A stretch of DNA of 64,000 nt from Holophagaceae bacterium (GCA_021286765.1 JAJTBS010000001.1:1162848-1226847); one strand, 5' to 3'; shown: positions 16,666 through 24,959, counted from the stretch's first letter. Numbers and translations: made by a program. The notes: a model not told the origin generated them from the sequence alone.

Positions 16666-17721
16666 ATGCGTGAGTTCCGGATTGCAGTCATCCCAGGTGA
16701 CGGCATCGGCAAGGAGGTGATCCCCGAAGGCATCCGCGTGCTGGAGGCGGCCGCCGCCAAGCATGACGTGCGCTTCCACTGGGACGAGTTCCCCTGGAGC
16801 TGCGAGACCTACCTGCGTACCGGCCGCATGATGCCCGAGGACGGCCTCGACCAGATCCGCCGCCACGATTCGATCTACCTGGGCGCCGTGGGCTTCCCCG
16901 GCGTACCCGACCACATCTCGCTCTGGGGCCTGCTCATCCCCATCCGGCGCGGCTTTAGGCAGTACGCCAACCTGCGCCCTGTGAAGCTCATGCCCGGCGT
17001 GCCCTGCCCTCTGGCGGGCCGCCAGGTGGGCGATATCGACATGATTGTGGTTCGCGAGAACAACGAGGGTGAGTATTCCAGCATCGGCGGACGCCTCTAC
17101 GAGGGCACGGACCAGGAACTGGCCATGCAGCAGAGTGTGTTCACCCGCCTGGGCGTGGACCGGATCCTGAAGGTCGCCTTCGACATCGCCCAGTCGCGGC
17201 CGAAGAAGCACCTGACTTCCGCCACGAAATCCAATGGCATCGCCATCACGATGCCCTACTGGGATGAGCGCGTGAAAGCCATGGCCATGGCCTATCCCGA
17301 GGTGAAGGTGGACCAGTTCCACATCGACATCCTCTGCGCCCAGTTCGTGCGCAACCCTCATTGGTTCGACGTGGTGGTGGGCTCCAACCTCTTCGGGGAC
17401 ATCCTGTCCGACCTGGGCCCAGCCTGCACCGGCACCATCGCCATCGCCCCCAGCGCGAACCTCAACCCCGAACGCGAATGCCCCTCCATGTTCGAACCCG
17501 TCCACGGCTCGGCGCCGGACATCTACGGCCAGGGCATCGCCAACCCCATCGGCGCCATCTGGGCCGGGGCCATGATGCTGGACCACCTGGGCTGCCCCGA
17601 GGCCGGCGCCTCCGTCATGGCCGCCATCGAGAAGGTGCTGGCGAGCGGGCTGCGCACCCCGGACATGGGCGGCCAAGCCAGCACCACGGACCTGGGGAAG
17701 GCCATCGCCGCTGCGGTCTAG
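16666..17721 (+). CDS. dmlA: D-malate / tartrate dehydrogenase (decarboxylating)
   Basis: A 351-residue NAD-dependent beta-decarboxylating dehydrogenase. It matches the DmlA/TtuC subgroup rather than LeuB or Icd: IPGDGIGKEVIPEGIRVLEA, GAVGFPGVPDHISLWGLL, YANLRPVKLMPG, and VVRENNEGEYSS. The metal-binding aspartates are in SNLFGDILSDLGPACTGT, and the cofactor loop is FEPVHGSAPDIYG. The expected reaction is D-malate to pyruvate plus CO2, with tartrate, meso-tartrate or isopropylmalate as possible further substrates. Start ATG is preceded by gaggagg. It follows the Dcu transporter by 83 bases and its 3' end overlaps the convergent mazG by four bases. Confidence 0.92.
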   Translation: MREFRIAVIPGDGIGKEVIPEGIRVLEAAAAKHDVRFHWDEFPWSCETYLRTGRMMPEDGLDQIRRHDSIYLGAVGFPGVPDHISLWGLLIPIRRGFRQYANLRPVKLMPGVPCPLAGRQVGDIDMIVVRENNEGEYSSIGGRLYEGTDQELAMQQSVFTRLGVDRILKVAFDIAQSRPKKHLTSATKSNGIAITMPYWDERVKAMAMAYPEVKVDQFHIDILCAQFVRNPHWFDVVVGSNLFGDILSDLGPACTGTIAIAPSANLNPERECPSMFEPVHGSAPDIYGQGIANPIGAIWAGAMMLDHLGCPEAGASVMAAIEKVLASGLRTPDMGGQASTTDLGKAIAAAV

Positions 17722-18506
17722 GCCTTCCGCTGCTTCGCCGCCTGCCAGGCGGCTTCCATCTGGTCGAGGGTGCGGTGCTCCCAGCCGCCCGCGGCACGGG
17801 CATCGTCCTCCACCACCCGGAAGCGGCCCTTGAAGCGGATCATCTGGCGCCGCAGGGCGGCGTCGGGGTCCACGCCCTTCTTGCGGGCCCACTGCATGAG
17901 GCTGAAGAGCACGTCGCCGAACTCCTCTTCCACCCGCACGGGATCGGACTCGGCCTGCAGCTCCGCGATCTCTTCCTTCACCTTGTCGAGGACCCCCTCC
18001 ATATCCGGCCACTCGAACCCCACCTTGGCGCAGCGTCGGCCGATCTCCAGAGCCTCGTCCATGGGTGAGAGGGTGGCCGGGATGCCCTCGAGCAAGGGCG
18101 GCTCCGTCTCCGCTGTGAGACCCTTCTCCACGAGCTTGATGGCGGCCCAGTTGGTGAGCACCGCGCCGGCCCCATCCACCGCCACCTCGGCGAACACATG
18201 GGGATGCCGCCGCACCAACTTCTCCACCACGGCGGCTTCCACGTCGTGAAGGTCCCAGCTGCCGCGATCCGCCGCCAGCTGGGCGTGGAAGGCGATCTGC
18301 AGCCAGAGGTCCCCAAGTTCCTCGCAGAGGTGGGCCTCGGTGGCTTCGTCAAAGGGCTTGTGCGCCGCCAGGGCCTCCAGCACCTCCGCCGCCTCCTCGC
18401 GCAGGTAGCGGGCCAGGGTCTGGTGGTCCTGCTTCAAATCCCAGGGGCAGCCCGACTCCGGCTTGCGGAGCGCGGCCATGACGGCGCGGAGGGTGGTCGG
18501 TTCCAT
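17718..18506 (-). CDS. mazG: Nucleoside triphosphate pyrophosphohydrolase MazG
   Basis: MazG hydrolyses NTPs and dNTPs to the monophosphate plus pyrophosphate, a house-cleaning and stringent-response modulating activity. The 262-residue length matches the two-domain bacterial form. The first MazG domain has GCPWDLKQDHQTLARYLREE and the acidic EELGDLWLQ helix; the second has VEEEFGDVLFSLMQWARKKG. Both EExxE...D sets are present, although catalysis usually needs only the C-terminal one. No operon partner lies on this strand. It is convergent with dmlA, with the last four bases shared. Confidence 0.92.
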   Translation of the reverse strand: MEPTTLRAVMAALRKPESGCPWDLKQDHQTLARYLREEAAEVLEALAAHKPFDEATEAHLCEELGDLWLQIAFHAQLAADRGSWDLHDVEAAVVEKLVRRHPHVFAEVAVDGAGAVLTNWAAIKLVEKGLTAETEPPLLEGIPATLSPMDEALEIGRRCAKVGFEWPDMEGVLDKVKEEIAELQAESDPVRVEEEFGDVLFSLMQWARKKGVDPDAALRRQMIRFKGRFRVVEDDARAAGGWEHRTLDQMEAAWQAAKQRKA

Positions 18507-18554
18507 CCAACCAGGGTACAGGCCCCGGGCGGTCCTGCGGAACGCCCCATGAAA

Positions 18555-18580
18555 AGACGACTCAAAAGTCGTCTGTTTTT
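18555..18580 (+). terminator. Terminator-like hairpin upstream of a small secreted protein gene
   Basis: AGACGAC (18555-18561) pairs perfectly with GTCGTCT (18568-18574) around a six-base loop and is followed by G and five T residues. On the plus strand this is a good intrinsic terminator. It lies 76 bases before the next plus-strand start codon, so it could end transcripts from further left or act as an attenuator in the leader. The opposite strand also carries a short T-run. Confidence 0.7.
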
Positions 18581-18656
18581 AATCTTAACCGTATCCCTTA
18601 CCGATTCAGGTCAATACGCCATTGATCAGGTCCCGTACGGACCCCCAGGAGCCCCC

Positions 18657-19061
18657 ATGAAGCGCCCCCTCGCCTTCCTCATCCCTCTCCTGCTGGCCGC
18701 CGGCACCGCCCTCCAGGCCGGGCCCTTCGCCCAGCTCAAGGAAGAGATCGCCACGGCGCGGAAAGAGCTTGTCACCATGGTCCTCCACCGCGACCAGCGC
18801 GGGCCCGAGCAGCAGAAGAAGGTGAAGGAGACCGCCGAGGCGGTGAGCGCGCACCTCGCCAAGCTGAAGGCCCCGGCCGGGAAGGAGGCCGAGTTCAAGG
18901 AGCTGGGCGCCACCTGGAATGCCTTCCGGACGACCCGCGAGAAGGAGCTGGTTCCCGCCATCCTGGCCAACCAGAAAGACCGCTACGAGCGGATCGGCGC
19001 CGGCATCCAGAAAGAACGCCTGGACCGCATGTACGCCCTGATCGACGCCATCGAGAAGTAG
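18657..19061 (+). CDS. Small secreted helical protein of unknown function
   Basis: A 134-residue product with a signal peptide (MKRPLAFLIPLLLAAGTALQA) and a mature part that is almost entirely charged amphipathic helix. Heptad-like segments include FAQLKEEIATARKELVTMV and AEAVSAHLAKLKAPAGKEAE. This pattern resembles four-helix-bundle periplasmic sensor or chaperone domains, but I see no family signature. The ATG follows cccaggagccccc. The gene lies between two minus-strand genes and appears monocistronic, with an unusual AT-rich leader holding a terminator-like hairpin. Its stop is three bases from the convergent Mur ligase gene. Confidence 0.75.
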   Translation: MKRPLAFLIPLLLAAGTALQAGPFAQLKEEIATARKELVTMVLHRDQRGPEQQKKVKETAEAVSAHLAKLKAPAGKEAEFKELGATWNAFRTTREKELVPAILANQKDRYERIGAGIQKERLDRMYALIDAIEK

Positions 19062-19064
19062 TCC

Positions 19065-21008
19065 TCAGCGGGCTTCGAGCCCACCCAGGATGGCCCGGGC
19101 GAAGTCGGTGAGCGACGGATCCCGGGCCCCCATCACGAGGATCAGGTCGCCCGCCTGCGCCTCCGCAGCCAGGCGGGCCACCAGCCACTCGCGGGAGGCC
19201 GCGGGCTCGGCGGCCACCCCGCGGGCGGCGATCTCCGCCACCACCTCGGCGCTGCTGATGTCCTTCGAGGCGGTGCCGCCGGCGTAGAAGACCTCCAGGA
19301 ACCAGAGGCGGTCCCGCGGCGCCAGCTCCGTGGCAAAGGCCTCCACAAAGTCAGCACGGAGGAACTTCAGGGGGCCGAAGCCGTGGGGCTGGAACACGGC
19401 CAGCACCCTCCCGCCTAAGGCGGCCACCCGCAGGTGGGCCGCGCGAATCGAAGCCGCCACCTTCGCCGGGTTGTGGCCGAAGTCATCCACGACCGTCACC
19501 CCGCGTGGGCTGCCCAGGACCTGGAAGCGCCGCGCCACGCCCTGGAAGCCGGCCAGCGGCGCGGCCATGGCCTCGATGGGCACGCCAAGGGCGGCGCAGG
19601 CGGCGATGGCCGCCAGGGCGTTCTCGACGTTGTGGCGACCGGTCACCGGCAGAACGAAGGCCGTCCTCCCGATGCGGAAGGCGGAGCCTTCCGCGCCCAG
19701 CGACACATCCTCTGCCCGAAGCCCTACCCCCTCCCCGATCCCGAACACCGTGGCCTCCGGAGCGAATTCCCGAAGGTTCTCCGCCTCGCCCACCACGGCA
19801 CCCTCGCGCAGCTGGGCGCGAAAGGCGCGGAACATCTCCGCCACGGCGGCCATCTCCTTGTGGTCCTTCTGCAGGTTCAGGATCACACCCAGGGAGGGGT
19901 GATAGCGCACCACGGACCCGTCGCTCTCATCAGCCTCGACGACCAGCAGATCGGATGCGCCCGCCCATGCATTGCCCCAGCGGCCCTCCCGCTGCAGGGC
20001 CACCAGCTCACCGCCGGTGATGACGGAGGGATCCCGACCGACCCCGCGCAGGATCTCAAAGGTCATGGCCACGGTGGTGGACTTGCCACTGGTACCCGTG
20101 ATGGCCACGGTGCGGTACCGCGCCACCAGGTGGGCCAGCAGTTCGGAGCGGTGCAGCACGGGTACGCCCAGGCGCCGGGCCGCCGCCACGTCGGGCACCT
20201 CGTCCTCCACCGCCGTGGAGACCACCAGGGCCGCGCAGTCCCCGGCCAGCCCCGAGCCATCCTGGAGGTGGATCGCCACACCCAGGTCCTCCAGGAGCCG
20301 GCGCGCCTCCGGCCGCTGACCGCGGTCGAAGCTGCGGTCGCTGCCGCTGGCCCGGCCGCCCTTCAGGGCCACGAACTGGGCCAGGGCGCTCATGCCGCTG
20401 CCCGCCACGCCCGCGAAGTGCAGGCGACCCAGGCCCAAACCCGCGTCCAGGGGTTCCGGCGCGATGAGGACGGGGTCACCTTCACCCACGCGGTCGAACA
20501 GGGCGGTGATGTCGGCGTTGGAGAGGCGAACGCAGCCGTGGGACACGGGCTCGCCAAGCCGGCCCTCCTGGTTGGTGCCATGGAGGTAGATCCAGCGCAG
20601 GCGCGAGTCGTGCCCGGGACCGCGGTTCCAGCCTTCCTCTAGGCCATCCAGGGTGAGCACCCGCGTGAGGATCAGGTCCTCGTCCCGGGCCTCGCCCCGC
20701 CACACGTCGCCGGTGGGCCGCTGGGCCTTGAACACCGTTCCGGGCTCCGCGCCCGCGCCGATGCGGGCCAGGATGCGGTGCCAACCGGTGGGCGTGCGGT
20801 ACGAGTTCTCCTCGCAGCCAAGCCCGTTGGCGGCCGTGGAGATCACGGCCTCGAAGACCAGGCGCCCGTCCTCCAGGAGGCCCAGGCGCTGCCGCGCGGG
20901 GTCCACCACCAGGACCCGGCCCCGGGGTTCCAGCTGTGGTGCGCCGGGGCGGCCGGCATTCGCCAGGATCAGGGCGCGGTAGCGGGCGGCGAGAACGGGG
21001 TCGCTCAC
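19065..21008 (-). CDS. L,D-transpeptidase fused to a Mur ligase-like protein
   Basis: A 647-residue fusion. Residues about 28-185 form a YkuD L,D-transpeptidase domain with His-143 in YLHGTN and the catalytic motif SHGCVRL, nucleophile Cys-159. Residues about 193-647 form a Mur ligase of the MurC/Mpl type: the N-terminal UDP-binding loop reads LHFAGVAGSGMSALAQ, the ATP loop is TGTSGKSTT (304-312) in place of the usual TGTHGKTT, the acidic motif is VEADESDGS, and the C-terminal domain has VVDDFGHNPAKV. The two chemistries are peptide cross-linking and amino acid or peptide ligation to muramic acid. The GTG start overlaps the hydratase stop as GTGA. There is no signal peptide, which is odd for a transpeptidase. 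The substrate is unknown. Confidence 0.85.
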   Translation of the reverse strand: MSDPVLAARYRALILANAGRPGAPQLEPRGRVLVVDPARQRLGLLEDGRLVFEAVISTAANGLGCEENSYRTPTGWHRILARIGAGAEPGTVFKAQRPTGDVWRGEARDEDLILTRVLTLDGLEEGWNRGPGHDSRLRWIYLHGTNQEGRLGEPVSHGCVRLSNADITALFDRVGEGDPVLIAPEPLDAGLGLGRLHFAGVAGSGMSALAQFVALKGGRASGSDRSFDRGQRPEARRLLEDLGVAIHLQDGSGLAGDCAALVVSTAVEDEVPDVAAARRLGVPVLHRSELLAHLVARYRTVAITGTSGKSTTVAMTFEILRGVGRDPSVITGGELVALQREGRWGNAWAGASDLLVVEADESDGSVVRYHPSLGVILNLQKDHKEMAAVAEMFRAFRAQLREGAVVGEAENLREFAPEATVFGIGEGVGLRAEDVSLGAEGSAFRIGRTAFVLPVTGRHNVENALAAIAACAALGVPIEAMAAPLAGFQGVARRFQVLGSPRGVTVVDDFGHNPAKVAASIRAAHLRVAALGGRVLAVFQPHGFGPLKFLRADFVEAFATELAPRDRLWFLEVFYAGGTASKDISSAEVVAEIAARGVAAEPAASREWLVARLAAEAQAGDLILVMGARDPSLTDFARAILGGLEAR

Positions 21009-22957
21009 GCCCTGGCTCCCGCGATGCGCCCCGCCAGGGCGCTGGCGGCCACGGTGGCGGGGCTGGCCAGCCACATCTGGCCGGGGCCGCTGCGGCCGGG
21101 GAAGTTGCGGTTGATGGCGCTGATGGTCACCTGGTCGGGGCGTGTGGAGACGCCCGGTCCCGCATTGATGCAGGCGCCGCAGGAGCTGCCCAGGACCACG
21201 GCTCCCACAGCCTCGAAGGCCGCGATCCAGCCTTCCGCCTCGGCGAAGCGGCGCACGTCCTCGCTGCCGCACTGCACGTAGAAGGCCACCCCATCGGGCA
21301 CCCGACGTCCCTCCGCAGCGGCCTGCCGCACCACCTCGAAAGCCCGGCGGAGGTCCTCGCGCTTGCCCCCGGTGCAGCTGCCCAGGTAGGCGATGTGGAT
21401 GGGCACGGCACCGTCCAGGTCCGCCAGGGCCAAGCCATTGCCGGGGTCGCCCGGCCGGGCCAGCATGGGCCCGAGGGCGGCGCAGTCCACCTCGAGGGTG
21501 TGCGCGTACTCGGCCCCCTCATCCCCGCGCATCCAGGCTTCAAGCCCCAGGTCCACACCGCGCCGCTCGCGGACGAACCGCACGGTCTCCGCATCCGGGG
21601 CGATGAGCCCGGTGAAACCGCCAATCTCCGCGGCCATGTTGGTGAGCGTGGCCCGCTCGTCCGTGTCCAGGTCCAGCAGGCCTTCCCCCTGGTACTCGAT
21701 GACGTGCCCGAGGGCGCCGCCCTCGCGGATGAGGGGCTGGGCCAGGAGGTGCATTACCAAATCCTTCGCCGAGACGCCTGGCCGCAGGCGGCCGTTCAGC
21801 CGCACCCGAAGCGTGGGCGGCACGGTGACACGCACGTCTCCCGTCACCCAGGCGCAGGCGATGTCCGTGGTGCCCACGCCAAAGGCGAGGCAGCCCAGGG
21901 CCCCCGCGTGGGGCGTGTGCGAGTCCGTGCCCACCACCAGCTGGCCTGGACAGGCGTAACGCTCGGCCATGAGCGCGTGGCAGATGCCCTCGCTGCCCGA
22001 GCCATCGGCCAGCTCGCCGTGGAGCCGGATGCCGTGCTTCGCGCAGAAGGCCTCCTGGGCGGGCTTCAGCCGCTCGGCCACCGTCAGCAGGCCCATGGCC
22101 CGGTGCTCGGCCTTCATGCTGTGGTGCAGGAAGGTCAAGTGGTCGCGGAAGGCGAGGATGGATGCGGGATCGCGCAGCACCGCCTCGGCCCCCAGAGCCT
22201 GCTCCAGGAAGCTCGCCGCCATGGGCGTCACGTATTCATGGCTGAAGCGCCAATCGGCCTTCACGAAGAGGCCATCGCCGGGCCGCACCGCGGGCAGCCC
22301 AACGGTGCCGACGGCGGCATCCCGCACGGCGTGTCGCGTCAGCAGCTTCTCCGCATAGGTCATGGGCCGCGGCGCATGAGCCGGCAGCGGTGGCGCCACC
22401 TCGCCCCGCATCCGCGCTGCGTTGTAGGCGAAGAGCCCGCCCCGGCGCACGATCTCCGCAGTGACAGGGTCCATCCCCGCCGTAAACTCCGCCAAGGGGA
22501 TGGCCTCGCCCCTGCGGATCCTCGGGATCAGGCCGAAGTCCGTGCTGGTGAGCAGGCCCAGATTCTGGGCGTTCTGGCGGTAGATGCGCTCGAAGCTCTC
22601 GGCGATCACCAGGCGGATTCCTGCACAGCGCTCGGCGTAGGGGCTGGCCTCGCGGCTGCTTCCCTTGCCCCGGCGCTTTCCCGCCACGCTCACTTGGAAG
22701 CCCCCGGCTCGAATGGCGCCCTCCTTCACGGGCAGGACCTCGCCGCACTTCAGGCCCAGGTAGGGGAAGTCGCCCAGCTTCTCGTCGAAGTGGTAGCAGA
22801 TGAAGGCGGGGGTGATCTCATCGGTACTGATTTGATCGCGCAAGGGGCCCGCTTCGGCGGCCTCCAGGTCTTCGCCGCGCAGTTGGCGGAGCAGGGCCTC
22901 CGGATCCTCCGTGAGGAACAGGATTCGGCCATCGAAGCGGATCGGGTCGGACAACAT
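21005..22957 (-). CDS. Aconitase-family hydratase with N-terminal swivel domain
   Basis: A 650-residue Fe-S hydro-lyase. The swivel domain comes first (about 40-185, with GKGSSREASPYAERCAGIRL and IAESFERIYRQNAQNLGLL, which resemble LeuD). The catalytic domains follow from about residue 200: VVGTDSHTPHAGALGCLAFG, YLGSCTGGKREDL with the first cluster Cys, and VLGSSCGACINAGPG with the CxxC pair. Ordinary aconitase A carries the swivel at the C-terminus, and LeuC/LeuD are separate, so the order here is reversed and closer to AcnB without its HEAT domain. Candidate substrates are aconitate, isopropylmalate or a related hydroxyacid; I cannot choose between them. It is translationally coupled to the transpeptidase-ligase gene. 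Confidence 0.82.
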   Translation of the reverse strand: MLSDPIRFDGRILFLTEDPEALLRQLRGEDLEAAEAGPLRDQISTDEITPAFICYHFDEKLGDFPYLGLKCGEVLPVKEGAIRAGGFQVSVAGKRRGKGSSREASPYAERCAGIRLVIAESFERIYRQNAQNLGLLTSTDFGLIPRIRRGEAIPLAEFTAGMDPVTAEIVRRGGLFAYNAARMRGEVAPPLPAHAPRPMTYAEKLLTRHAVRDAAVGTVGLPAVRPGDGLFVKADWRFSHEYVTPMAASFLEQALGAEAVLRDPASILAFRDHLTFLHHSMKAEHRAMGLLTVAERLKPAQEAFCAKHGIRLHGELADGSGSEGICHALMAERYACPGQLVVGTDSHTPHAGALGCLAFGVGTTDIACAWVTGDVRVTVPPTLRVRLNGRLRPGVSAKDLVMHLLAQPLIREGGALGHVIEYQGEGLLDLDTDERATLTNMAAEIGGFTGLIAPDAETVRFVRERRGVDLGLEAWMRGDEGAEYAHTLEVDCAALGPMLARPGDPGNGLALADLDGAVPIHIAYLGSCTGGKREDLRRAFEVVRQAAAEGRRVPDGVAFYVQCGSEDVRRFAEAEGWIAAFEAVGAVVLGSSCGACINAGPGVSTRPDQVTISAINRNFPGRSGPGQMWLASPATVAASALAGRIAGARA

Positions 22958-22985
22958 GCCTCCAGGGTACCTGGCTTCGCCTCCG

Positions 22986-23022
22986 ACGCACGAAGGCCCC
23001 CAAGCCGGGGGCCTTCGTGCGT
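22986..23022. terminator. Long hairpin downstream of the DUF1292 gene
   Basis: A perfect 16-bp stem (22986-23001 with 23007-23022) closes a five-base loop. It sits after the minus-strand DUF1292 gene and just upstream of the hydratase gene. No T-run flanks it, so termination may be partial; it probably separates the two transcripts. Confidence 0.55.
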
Positions 23023-23039
23023 TGAAAGGGGGTAAGGCG

Positions 23040-23387
23040 TCAGTCCTTCTCTTCCTCAGCCTTGAGCTTGGCTTCCTGCTCGTCGAGGTGCTTCATGAGG
23101 CGCTCGGCCAGTTCCTCGTCGTCGAGGGGCGTGAACATGTCGTCCTTGACCTCGAAGATCTCCAGGCTCAGCCCCTCCTCGGGGTCGGCGGTGCCTTCCT
23201 CCTGGGCCTGCAGCTCGGCCAGGGGCGCGAGGATGGCGAAGTTGCGGCCCTCGAACTCGAGCTCTTCCAGGATCGCGAACTCCTCCTTCTCGCCGTTCTC
23301 GTCTTCGAGCTCAACGACTTCGATTTCGAAGGAATCGTCGTGATCGTGGTTGCAGTTCGGTCCGTGTTCGTGACCCTCGTGAGCCAT
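23040..23387 (-). CDS. DUF1292 family protein with His-rich N-terminus
   Basis: A 115-residue very acidic protein of the DUF1292 type (FEIEVVELEDENGEKEEFAI and LEIFEVKDDMFTPLDDEE). The N-terminus is unusually rich in His (AHEGHEHGPNCNHDHDD) with a single Cys, suggesting metal binding. The role of the family is unknown; members are commonly small cytosolic proteins. The ATG at 23387 is preceded by aaggagg with good spacing; a longer frame exists but lacks a ribosome site. It follows flgA on the same strand after 77 bases and ends at a long hairpin. Confidence 0.8.
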   Translation of the reverse strand: MAHEGHEHGPNCNHDHDDSFEIEVVELEDENGEKEEFAILEELEFEGRNFAILAPLAELQAQEEGTADPEEGLSLEIFEVKDDMFTPLDDEELAERLMKHLDEQEAKLKAEEEKD

Positions 23388-23464
23388 GGGCTCCTCCTTG
23401 CGCAAGGGACCAGAATACGGCCGAATCCCTTTCAGACCAAGGAAAGATCCTGTGAGATGCGTCG

Positions 23465-24136
23465 CTATTGCAGCCGCGCCTCGCCGGGTCCCGTGACCAC
23501 GGCCGTCACCTGGCGCTTGGCGCCCGGGGCCTCGAGCCGCACCCGGTCGCCCAGGCCGGCCCGGCTGCGGGCCGTGGTGTCCAGGCTGATGGTCAGGGTC
23601 TCGTGGGTGGCGGTCAGCCGGACCTTGTCCCCGGACTGGACGAGGGGGATGGCTTCCAGGTCGCCCCGGGTCAGGATCTTGCCGGACGTCACGGCGCGCA
23701 TGAGCCGCTGACCTTCGGGGAGCTCCGTCAGGGCGCCCTCGGGCGGGACGCCCTCGAAGGGGCTGGGCTCCACCTGCTCCGCGGTCAGCGCGGTCTGCCG
23801 GGCCAAGTCGCCCTTGGCGCGGAGGACCGACCCCACCCAGCTGCCATCGAGATCCACCCGGGTCATGCCCACCCGGTCGCCATCCACTTTGACGGCCACC
23901 ACCACGAAGAAGCGGCCTACGGGTTCCCGCTTGCTCAGGTGGGTGGCCTCGAAGCTCACCTTGCCAGGACGCACCGCGGGCACCCGGGGCGGCTGGGCCA
24001 CCTTGAAGCTGTGCTCGCCACCCAGCTTGGCGGCCTCCGCCTTGGCGAAGGCCAGGGCCGCATCGGCCAAGCGCTCGGCAGGCGGAGCCTGGGCCAGCAG
24101 GGCCATAGGGAGGAGGAACAGCCAGGCGGCGCGCAT
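23465..24136 (-). CDS. flgA: Flagellar basal body P-ring formation protein FlgA
   Basis: FlgA is a periplasmic chaperone for P-ring assembly around the flagellar rod. The 223-residue product has a signal peptide (MRAAWLFLLPMALLAQA) and a C-terminal SAF-like domain: GQRLMRAVTSGKILTRGDLEAIPLV and GDRVRLEAPGAKRQVTAVVTGPGEA are typical of the FlgA C-terminus. The N-terminal half is poorly conserved, as usual. It starts four bases after flgG, so it is in one operon with flgF and flgG. The ring genes flgH and flgI are not found downstream within the window. Confidence 0.85.
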   Translation of the reverse strand: MRAAWLFLLPMALLAQAPPAERLADAALAFAKAEAAKLGGEHSFKVAQPPRVPAVRPGKVSFEATHLSKREPVGRFFVVVAVKVDGDRVGMTRVDLDGSWVGSVLRAKGDLARQTALTAEQVEPSPFEGVPPEGALTELPEGQRLMRAVTSGKILTRGDLEAIPLVQSGDKVRLTATHETLTISLDTTARSRAGLGDRVRLEAPGAKRQVTAVVTGPGEARLQ

Positions 24137-24140
24137 GGGA

Positions 24141-24929
24141 CTAACGCTTGAGGTTGTTCACGAGGCTGAGCATGTTGTCCACGGTCTGGATGGTCTTCGA
24201 GTTGGCCTCGTAGGCCCGCTGGCCGATGATCATGTTCACCATCTCCTCGGCCACGTCCACGTTCGACACCTCCAGGAAGCCCTGGTTGATGGTGCCCAGG
24301 CCGTCGGTGCCGGGCGTGCCGTCGATGGCCTCGCCGCTGGCCAGGGTGGGCTGCACGAGGTTGCGGCCCAGCTGGTTGAGGCCCGTGGGATTCACGAAGT
24401 GGGAGATGGTGATCTGGCCCACCTGCTGAGGCTGGGTCTGACCGGTCTGGGTGACGCTGACGGTGCCGTCCGGCGCGATGGTCACACTCAGGGTGTCCTG
24501 CGGGATGGTGATCTGGGGATCCAGCAGGTAGCCCGCCGCGTTCACCAGGGCGCCGTTCTGGTCCGTGGTGAAGCTGCCGTCGCGGGTGTAGGCGAGGGTG
24601 CCGTCCGGCGTGGTCACGCGGAAGAAGCCGTCGCCCTCAATGGCCATGTCGAAGCGGTTGGTCGTCTGGCGCATGTTGCCGGTGCTGTACTGCCGCATGA
24701 GGCTTTGCAGCTTGGCGCCGTGGCCCAGCTGGATGCCCGCGGGGATGGTGGTGCTGGTGCTGGAGCTGGAGCCGGCCAGGTTCACCGTCTGGTAGAGCAG
24801 ATCCTGGAACTCCGCCCGGGCCTTCTTGAAGCCCGTGGTGTTCACGTTGGCCAGGTTGTTGGAGATGGTGTCCATGTTGAACTGCTGGACGTTCATGCCG
24901 GCTGCGGCGGACCACATGGCGCGCATCAT
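24141..24929 (-). CDS. flgG: Flagellar distal rod protein FlgG
   Basis: FlgG forms the distal rod of the flagellar basal body. The 262-residue length is typical. The N-terminal rod motif SAAAGMNVQQFNMDTISNNL with ANVNTTGFKKARAEFQDLLY and the C-terminal helix VDVAEEMVNMIIGQRAYEA are signatures, and the C-terminus ends in TVDNMLSLVNNLKR. The central region contains the characteristic GDGFFRVTTPDGTLAYTRDG. It follows flgF by 30 bases and precedes flgA. It is exported by the flagellar type III apparatus, so no signal peptide is expected. Confidence 0.95.
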   Translation of the reverse strand: MMRAMWSAAAGMNVQQFNMDTISNNLANVNTTGFKKARAEFQDLLYQTVNLAGSSSSTSTTIPAGIQLGHGAKLQSLMRQYSTGNMRQTTNRFDMAIEGDGFFRVTTPDGTLAYTRDGSFTTDQNGALVNAAGYLLDPQITIPQDTLSVTIAPDGTVSVTQTGQTQPQQVGQITISHFVNPTGLNQLGRNLVQPTLASGEAIDGTPGTDGLGTINQGFLEVSNVDVAEEMVNMIIGQRAYEANSKTIQTVDNMLSLVNNLKR

Positions 24930-24959
24930 GGGAAACCTCCTGTTGAATCCGGAAAAGGG

